DNA of 64,000 nt from Adenophora triphylla var. japonica (lineage: Eukaryota; Streptophyta; Magnoliopsida; Asterales; Campanulaceae): assembly GCA_022495995.1 (NCBI GenBank), contig JAFEMH010002330.1, positions 62,001 through 126,000 of the forward strand. Direction: 5' to 3'. Numbering within the stretch: the first letter of the stretch is position 1; each line of letters begins with the position of its first letter. The position numbers and the translations under genes are program-made. This document shows positions 57,434-64,000 of this stretch, piece by piece. Below the pieces are notes generated by a model. It saw only the letters and a program-made list of their open reading frames with translations. It did no database searches and had not been told where the DNA came from.

Positions 57434-57946
57434 GAAACTTATGCAAACAAATTACGTGAGGCAAATGGATTGGAGCCTGCAGATCCTGTGAATGGAGTTG
57501 ATGATCCTGGCTTGAAATTATATGAAGAGGCTGTCGGGGGTGTAAAAAAAGGTAGGCTACCTGGAAGGCCCAATGAGAAGTGGAGCAAAAAGTCTGGTCA
57601 TGTTTCATCCTCAGATTTTGTAACACAAGTTGCACTTCAGCAGTCCTCTCAAGAAGTGAAAAAATTAAAGGAACAATTAGCTGAAAGTGAAAGGAAACGT
57701 CTAAGGAGTGAAAGAAAACGTCGAAGGTATGAGGCCAATCAAAATGCAAACTATCAAATGTTGTATGAATATATGGTATGTCAAGCTGCAAAACATGGAG
57801 ATCCACCTCCCCCTCGTCCTTTAAATTTCAATGCAAATTCTGGTTCTGAAGGTGCATCTAATACTCGTAATGATAGTTCTCCTACAAATCATGGTGATGA
57901 TGAGATAGGCGATTATTATGAGACACCTGATGATGAGATGGTGTAG
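57434..57946 (+). pseudogene. Ptta/En/Spm-type transposase C-terminal exon of CACTA K
   Basis: After an acceptor (TTCTTATAG) the frame reads ETYANKLREANG and LKLYEEAVGGVKKGRLPGRP. The GG-x-KKGR box is the hallmark of the plant transposase family Transposase_24 (Ptta/En/Spm). A basic coiled coil follows (VKKLKEQLAESERKRLRSER), then an acidic tail. The TAG stop lies in the first bases of element B, so the natural C-terminus was probably cut off by that insertion. These proteins bind the subterminal repeats of CACTA elements. Confidence 0.82.
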
Positions 57947-58997
57947 CGTTGTGAGAAAATTTCATCTTTTCATCTTTTTGAGTCGCCACCTATATTATTC
58001 GTTTGGAAACATAGGAAAACCATTTTGAAAGAGATTTGGGTTCGGGGCTTAGGTTATGAAATGGGTAGGTTTAGAAGGCATCCATTTCACCCAATCCGGA
58101 GATCGGTCTTGCTAAAGAAAAGAGAGGTTTTCAATCTTTTTAATAAAATAATTAAAGAAGAACAAATAAACCCTAATCAATTTCTTGATTAGGAATGTCG
58201 GATTGTATGCTTCGAGATCGCCTTCATTGACTGAAGGGACTCTAGGCTAATCCTTTTGATGGGATTACACTACTCTAAAATCAATAGAGAGGTTGAGAAG
58301 AGAAACGAAAGTTTAAAGGATGATTACCTTTTGAGAAGAGATTCGGACAGAGTTTCGACTCAAGTTTAGAGTCGAACCTTGATTTGGACTGAGTTTCGCC
58401 TCGATCCTTGATTTGGATCTTGATGCGGACGGAGCTTCGCCTTGTTCCCTTGATTCGGGCTTCGATGTTTGTTAATCAACAAGGTTGACGAACAAACTTT
58501 AGGAGTTGTTTGTGAGTGATTTGAAGGAGTCTTTCATGGAAAGAAACCAACAAATTGTGTGTGTTGTGTGTGTTCTTGATCAAGGATCAGAATTGTCGAC
58601 CTCCCAGAACACTGAAAGTCATCCAGTATTTATAGGAGGTTGGAGAGGTGAAGGTGGAGAGGTAAAATCCCTAGGAAGGTTCCGAACTGCTTCGATTGGA
58701 TACCCGAATTGATAAGGTTTTATCCAAAAAGAGAGTTTGAAACGGAGAAGGGAAGTGATTACGCACATCTGTCGAGGATATCTCGCGCGAGATATGATAT
58801 CTCGTGCGAGATAACTAGTCTCGATGACTATTTTGTCCTCTTCGGTTGTTCCGTTAGTCGAGTTAGGTCCAAAACTAACGAGGTTAGTTAGAAACTTAAC
58901 GAAACATGACGAAACTAATATGCTTTCATCAAAACATAAAAGAGAGATGAAGAGTAGTGTAATCATGTAATTATGAGTTCAGAATGGGGTGTCTACA
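57942..58997 (-). repeat. 3' LTR of element B
   Basis: 1056 bp. On the minus strand it begins TGTAGACACCCC and ends AACGCTACA. A TATAAATA box lies at 58627-58634 (minus). The perfect 18-bp palindrome ATATCTCGCGCGAGATAT is at 58778-58795 and a related ATCTCGTGCGAGAT at 58799-58812. GGTGGCGACTC lies near the LTR end, as in element A. Confidence 0.8.
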
Positions 58998-59010
58998 GAG
59001 CCCCTCGGCG
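58998..59010 (-). other. Polypurine tract of element B
   Basis: The minus strand reads GCCGAGGGGCTC immediately before TGTAG of the LTR. It is the same tract as in element A. Confidence 0.75.
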
Positions 59011-59269
59011 ACAGGTCTTATGAAAGAAGAAGTGTCGTCGATAGAAAAGACATCATTCTGAACTTTGGGATGGTCGTGCCGCACGGCTGCCTACGTATCT
59101 CTATCGGAGAATCAGACCAAAACGTAGTTCGACTCCAAAACACGAAAAGGTTGCTTTAGGTATTTTGAAAATCATTTTTTGAAAATCGAGGAGATTTTAT
59201 TTTTGAAAAGGCAAATCCATACTGAGGAATCAAATCATGACCCAATTCTGAAGATACCTGTCTTTTGTG

Positions 59270-59650
59270 GAAGTGAGGTGACGATCCTGGCGATTTGGGA
59301 CCGAGCTTTTGTTGAGGTGACGATCCTGGCGATTCAAGACCGAGCTTTTGTTGAGTAGTACTCGACATACTACTTGTAGATGCTTGACACACCTACTTGT
59401 TGACGATCCTGGTGATTCAAGACCGAGCTTTTGTTGAGTAGTACTCGACATACTACTTTTAGATGCTTGACACACCTACTTGGTGACGATCCTGGCGATT
59501 CAAGACCGAGCTTTTGTTGAGTAGTACTTGACATACTACTTGTAGATGCTTGACACACCTACTTGGTGACGATCCACCTGTCTGGGCGTTGAACCGGGCT
59601 TTTGATAAGGTAAGTATTTGACATACTGACCCTAGATGCTTGACACATCT
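59270..59650. repeat. 83-bp tandem repeat in element B
   Basis: Units begin at 59318, 59401, 59484 and 59567 with TGACGATCC; three carry CTGGCGATTCAAGACCGAGC or a one-base variant, and partial units flank them. The open frames on the minus strand here repeat the same peptide and are artefacts. Confidence 0.92.
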
Positions 59651-59719
59651 TGGATGTTTGACACACCTAATTGTTGACGATCCACCTGTCTGGGCGTTGA
59701 ATCGGGCTTTTTGTTGGAA

Positions 59720-59950
59720 TATGCTTGACGCATGGCACTTGATGTGATGGATGCTTGACGCGATGGTTGCTTAACGCAAAGGTTGCTTGACGCGATGGTT
59801 GCTTGACGCAATGGATGCTTGACGCATTGGTTGTTTGACGCGATGGTTGCTTGACGCAATGGTTGCTTGACGCGATGGTTGCTTGACGCAATGGTTGCTT
59901 GACGCTATGGATGCTTGACGCGATGGATGCTTGACGCTTTAAGAGATGCT
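59720..59950. repeat. 16-17-bp tandem repeat in element B
   Basis: About 12 copies of TTGACGCRATGGTTGC occur, some reading GATGC. The array lies between gag and the LTR, like the 40-bp minisatellite in element A. Confidence 0.92.
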
Positions 59951-61351
59951 CGACGCACTTAATTGGATGCATTGCTATATGGAAAGGTAGATGGTAGGCG
60001 AAATCCAAACACTCAACATGCTTGATCTAAAAGTAAGCACTTGACGTGCTTTTATGTACTTTAATTCCTGCAAGAGGGTTAGTGAAAGCATTTGCCTAAC
60101 AACATACATCCACTTAAGCATTTGTTTGTTCAAGACGATCAATGTGCACTCGACTCCGAGAATCAGCGGAGAGAATGAGTTCTATTATGTGAGAATTGAA
60201 AATTGTTTGTGATTTAGATTTTGGTTTTGAAGACCAACTCGTGAGGTTCATCTAAAGATCGAATGAGACAGTCGTCTAATAGGATTCCGTTGAGATAACT
60301 GAAGTTTAACACTAAGGTTCAGGATACTTCAAGGATTTTCGTTGTCGCAGGACTTTTCCATCTTCAAGCCCCAAGTTGCTCATGTGATGATCATTGACTG
60401 AACAAGGTCCAAACCACTCCAATGGCTTTTGCTATGTAGAACTGATGCTGCCCAAAGCACGTATTTTCCAAGGCTTCTCTTGACATTAAGCCCCAAGACT
60501 TCTTGTATGTTGTAGATGACTTCGTGAACAGGCTTGTGAGGCTGCGGTGAATTGAAGAAGGATCCCCTCCTTTTTCCCTTTGAATTTTTTTTTTTTTCTT
60601 AGTGACGCACCCTGGTTTTTGCCTAGACCGCCCTCTCGGGTTTTCAATCTAGCGGGCATCTAACTTTTGCCTAGGCCGCTCTTTACGAGTTTTCAACCTA
60701 GCGAGCATTTTTTTTTTGAAAAGTATGTTGACTCGAAGAGAACTCAGTTGGAAGAATCTCATTAAGGAGAAAGATGAGATCTCAAGTTTAGTTGGGGAGA
60801 GACGGACTCTATTTTTGGAAGGTTATCCAAGCATTGACTTTTTTTATGAGGGAGTATATTCTCTGATGATGAGAGTGAGAAGCGAAAAGAAAAGCCCCTA
60901 CTGCAAATTAGGTTACTCTTGAGATTTGAGTAGAGATTGACTGAGGGAGGAAAGGTTCGGAAGCCCCAGTTTTGATGCTTGGATTTCAAGAGTGTGTATG
61001 AGAATGGCTAAGAGGAAGCCCCTAGACTCAACAAAGAACGCTACATGGCTCTAAGGTCTAGAAAAGTTGTTCTACTTTTGATGGACCTTGCATCATCTAG
61101 AAATTTCTTAACGAGTTTGAAAAGAAAGCCAATCATTAGTACGACTTAAGGCTAAACATTTTTCTTTATGGATTGATGTTGAAAGTCTTCTTCATTTGTG
61201 TTGCCATTCGGGCTTCATTGTAAGAGGATGTTGAGGGATCCTCTTTTCTTCATTGGTATCACTTGACTCTTTTTCTCCGTGGGAGAGTCCTTCTTACCTT
61301 TGTTGAAATTCCATCCTCGTTGTGGGGTGATGAAGGCTTGAGAGTTTTTCT

Positions 61352-61382
<31 letters not shown>

Positions 61383-61923
61383 GATGCTCTATTTTTTCCT
61401 AGGACGATTTGAGGAGTTTCGACCTAGCGAGCTTTTTATTTATTTTTGTACTCTCAAAGCCTTGAATTGAGTAGCCCCTACTCTTCTTGGGATGAATGTT
61501 GACAGCAGCGCCTTTGGCTTCCTTCGTTTGTTGATCTTCGACTTTCAACATGAGTAATGTTTAGCCTTAAGCCTTCTAAGGATAGTTTTCATTTCAAACT
61601 TGTTTAGATGTTTCTATTTTTCGTGATGATTTAAGGAATGAGTGTCCACTATTCAGCATCGATCAAATGATACTCATAAAGAAAAACAACTCTTGGAAAA
61701 GTGTTTAGGATAAAGAGATAATTTTTATTGATAAGGAAATTCGAAACAGACTCGATAGTTTACTTGACACAAACTAGAGAGGATAGAGATGGACTAGAAT
61801 GACAGAACGACTCTTCGAGAACATACTAGGAAGTTGACCTAATCTATATTTTTTTCCCTTTTTTTTTTTTTTTTTTAAAGGGAAAAAGGGAGAGGATAAT
61901 CAGAGCCCCAAGGTGGTGATGCT
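59951..61923 (-). other. Non-coding region of element B between gag and the tandem arrays
   Basis: The plus-strand phrase GCCTAGNCCGCNCT...TTTTCAANCTAGCG occurs at about 60630 and 60680, with a decayed copy near 61390-61430. A T run of about 30 lies at 61350-61381. No pol domain or host gene is recognised. Confidence 0.5.
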
Positions 61924-63183
61924 TCAGTTGATCTTGTCGGCTTCATATAAGTCTTGGATGGCATCCCTCAAATTATAGCAATTGTTGGTGTCATGACCAC
62001 TAAACTGATGGTAATCGCAAAATTTGTCGTGGTCCCAATCTTCTCTCATTTTCTTAGGATGATAGTCTTCCATTGGCTTCAGTTTTCCTTGGCCTACTAG
62101 ATCATCGAACATTTCCTTAAGAGTAGCCCCACCAAAATCATGATAGGTACGACCGGTGCTCCCCTTTGTGGGACGATTCTCCTTTTCTGAATTCTTTCTA
62201 AGAAGGATCAATTCATCAATTCTAAGGCCCGATTTATGGAGTTCAAGGAAACTAGGGAAGTAATTGCCGGCAAGCTTCTCTTGGTACTCTTCGCGGAGAC
62301 ATTGAAGTAGGATATGAATTTGTTCGTCTAGGCTTGGCCTATCAATGATTTCAGTCAGTTTGGTCCTCCATCTTTTGACAAAGTCTGCGAATGACTCATT
62401 TTGTTGTTGCTTAGTTTGCTCGAGGTCCCTTCTAGTAGTGCGGTAGGTAGTGTTGTCCTCAAATTGTTCTTGGAAGGCACGACTGGCGAGTGGCCAATCA
62501 AGCCTTGTGGAGAGTGGAAGAGTCATGTACCAATCTCTAGCGGCACCATCAAGGGTTTGAGGGAAGCATTGAACTAGCAAGTTGTCATTGACACCCATAG
62601 GTAGCATGGCCCAAGAGTAGGTTTCCAGATGGATTTTTGGACAAGTAGTGCCATTGAATTTTGCAATGTCGGGTGTCTTGTACTTTCTAGGAAGCTTTGA
62701 CATGGATTGACGAAGGGTGTCATAGTCAATAGAGAGCGAGGCTCCCTTACTCACATCGAGGGATGCAAGTTTCTTTTCTAGCATTGCCATGGTAAGGGGT
62801 TCGTCCTTGCTTTCCCTCTTTCTTTCTTTCTTGGAAGCATAACTCTCATTGTCGGAGGAGGAAGATGATGAGCTAGACTCATACACCTTTTTCTTGTGCT
62901 TGCGATGGTTTTTAGCCCTCTTAGTGTATGATACTTCATCATCGGAAGAGGTCTCATTCTCTTTCTTCTTTGAACTTAATTCGGCCAATTGTAGTTTCAT
63001 GGCTTGGAGTTCGTCAACCATGGCTTTCATTTCCCCGGCTTGGATTCTCCTTTCAAGTTCTAATCGGGCCTCCATTTCATCGGCTTGGGCTTGTAGCATT
63101 TCTTCATATCGAATCCTTTGATCCTCAATTTCCTTTTTGAGTGCTTCAAAATTCATCGTGTCGGAAAGAAATTGAGTTGTCAC
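61924..63183 (-). CDS. Intact Tat/Ogre-type gag of element B (419 aa)
   Basis: Gag would form the retrotransposon particle and bind its RNA. The frame is open for 419 residues from the ATG at 63183. Residues about 10-75 form a charged coiled coil (MLQAQADEMEARLELERRIQ). Residues 75-130 are rich in Lys and Ser (KVYESSSSSSSSDNES). The capsid domain at about 165-290 has GAARDWYMTLPLSTRLDWPL and QQQNESFADFVKRWRTKLTE. The C-terminus has a zinc-finger-like KFCDYHQFSGHDTNNCYNL. There are no breaks, unlike element A's gag. No protease or pol follows in any frame, so the element depends on partners. Confidence 0.88.
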   Translation of the reverse strand: MTTQFLSDTMNFEALKKEIEDQRIRYEEMLQAQADEMEARLELERRIQAGEMKAMVDELQAMKLQLAELSSKKKENETSSDDEVSYTKRAKNHRKHKKKVYESSSSSSSSDNESYASKKERKRESKDEPLTMAMLEKKLASLDVSKGASLSIDYDTLRQSMSKLPRKYKTPDIAKFNGTTCPKIHLETYSWAMLPMGVNDNLLVQCFPQTLDGAARDWYMTLPLSTRLDWPLASRAFQEQFEDNTTYRTTRRDLEQTKQQQNESFADFVKRWRTKLTEIIDRPSLDEQIHILLQCLREEYQEKLAGNYFPSFLELHKSGLRIDELILLRKNSEKENRPTKGSTGRTYHDFGGATLKEMFDDLVGQGKLKPMEDYHPKKMREDWDHDKFCDYHQFSGHDTNNCYNLRDAIQDLYEADKIN

Positions 63184-64000
63184 CGTTGGAGAGGCAAGGG
63201 AGCTTGACGACCTTAGAGATGAACTCGAGATATCCTAACGAAACGTCTTTTCGAATATTAGCCCCAAATGATCTTAGATGGAGAAAAGGATGATGGTTAA
63301 AATTACCTCACGAGTGATTTTTTTGAAGTTTTTATTTTTATTAGAGACGGAGTTTTGACTCAAGGAGGGAGCGCACATCGATCATCAATTACAAACACAG
63401 ATTCTGCAAATAAAGTCTCGCGCGAGACAAGGTTATCTCGCACGAGACAACCATTCGGAAAGATGGATTTTTCCTAAATTCATGGTCGGACGGACAAAGA
63501 TCCGTTTTCTATCTAGCATCCTAGGTAAATCTTACAGGTATACGTAATTCAAACCAAACCTAGGGACTCGGTAATTAACCATTCTTTGTAAAATAAAGCC
63601 ACGTAAAATTGACCGGAAGGATTTTTTTTTTTTTAAAGGGACTTCCGAAAGGGTCATTCCGAAGGGACGTTTCCGAAGGGACTTTTTCTTTTTCCGAAGG
63701 GACTTTTCCGAATCCTTTCTCGATTGTCAATTTTACATTAACTTTATTTTGGTCAAAGACAAGAAAGATTACCAAGTCAAAACCGACCGGTCACGGAGTG
63801 TTCTTAGAAAGACAATCTACATGAAAATGTGGCGATGCAGGGCTGGAAGGCTAGGCTCCCCGCGATATGACAATCTAGGTGGATTGAATACGCGGAGTGG
63901 GATGATCCAACTTCGGAGAGACCGGCGACTAGGTGGTTACCGTCATCCGTCCTTATTGTGGGTCCCGGGTTAAGCGAGGTATGCAGTGCAATGACAGATA
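63184..64000 (-). other. Leader of element B
   Basis: Untranslated leader upstream of gag. It contains the perfect palindrome GTCTCGCGCGAGAC at 63415-63428 and a related ATCTCGCACGAGAC starting at 63434, echoing those in the LTR. A tandem CCGAAGGGAC phrase occurs at 63640-63710. No gene is seen. Confidence 0.5.

Larger units (their letters stand above)
57942..64000 (-). mobile_element. Element B: Tat/Ogre-like gag-only LTR retrotransposon, right end outside the window
   Basis: On the minus strand: leader (64000-63184), gag (63183-61924), a non-coding region with two tandem arrays (61923-58998), a purine tract and a 3' LTR (58997-57942). No pol domain occurs between gag and LTR, as in element A. 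LTR ends are TGTAG and CTACA, inverted relative to each other. It interrupts CACTA K and so is the youngest of the nest at this end. The 5' LTR and the target duplication lie beyond base 64000. Confidence 0.85.

Noticed and set aside
59720..59950. Regular short repeats that might suggest a CRISPR array
   Set aside because: The units abut with no unique spacers, and the context is a plant retrotransposon.

Overview
This is nuclear DNA of a flowering plant, probably a eudicot, from a repeat-rich chromosomal region. It is AT-rich, its coding pieces are split by GT-AG introns, and nearly every recognisable feature is a plant transposable element: Ty3/gypsy, Ty1/copia, CACTA, Helitron, and Stowaway-, Tourist- and hAT-type MITEs. 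I see one plausible ordinary host gene, a small oxidoreductase-like (OXLD1-type) protein at 30141-30383. I found no rRNA, tRNA or CRISPR array.

Layout. 1-18957: a gag-only Tat/Ogre-like LTR element (A, +), open at the window edge. It was invaded by a CACTA element (J, 2425-5618, TSD TAG) carrying captured golgin exons and by a Tekay/Del-like gypsy element (D, 5648-13207, TSD CTATC). A lies inside an older minus-strand copia element (C, about 18959-20386 and 24933 onward). C is split by a Helitron (H1, 20387-24932, -) carrying exons of NAA15, the NatA auxiliary subunit, and other genes. 26418-29034: a second Helitron (H2, +) whose 5' end is repeated in tandem and which keeps a PIF1-helicase C-terminus. 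29760-30670: the OXLD1-like gene. 30890-33460: a tandem repeat and three MITEs. 34477-44661: LTR element F interrupted by a complete but coding-dead copia element (E, 35097-43060, -, TSD GATAT). 44662-53650: a large Helitron (G, +) with an RPA70-like gene, a small zinc-finger-like gene and the N-terminal part of the Rep-helicase. CACTA element K (53651-57941) cut off the rest; K carries a Ptta/En/Spm transposase exon and captured exons of SnRK1/KIN10, a RING-H2 protein and an unknown protein. K is cut in turn by a second Tat/Ogre-like gag-only element (B, 57942-64000, -).

Relations. H1 and G share nearly the same 5' terminus, so a G-type Helitron is a reasonable source of H1's replication machinery. 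D and E have almost identical LTRs (about 0.7% and 1.4% different by eye) but badly decayed pol regions, so both were probably mobilised in trans. Four LTR families (A, B, D, E) carry clusters of short CG-centred palindromes in the LTR or 5' leader. That cross-family pattern, the three gene-capturing elements and the tandem Helitron ends are the most unusual signals. All identifications rest on reading the sequence and remembered family motifs; no search was run.
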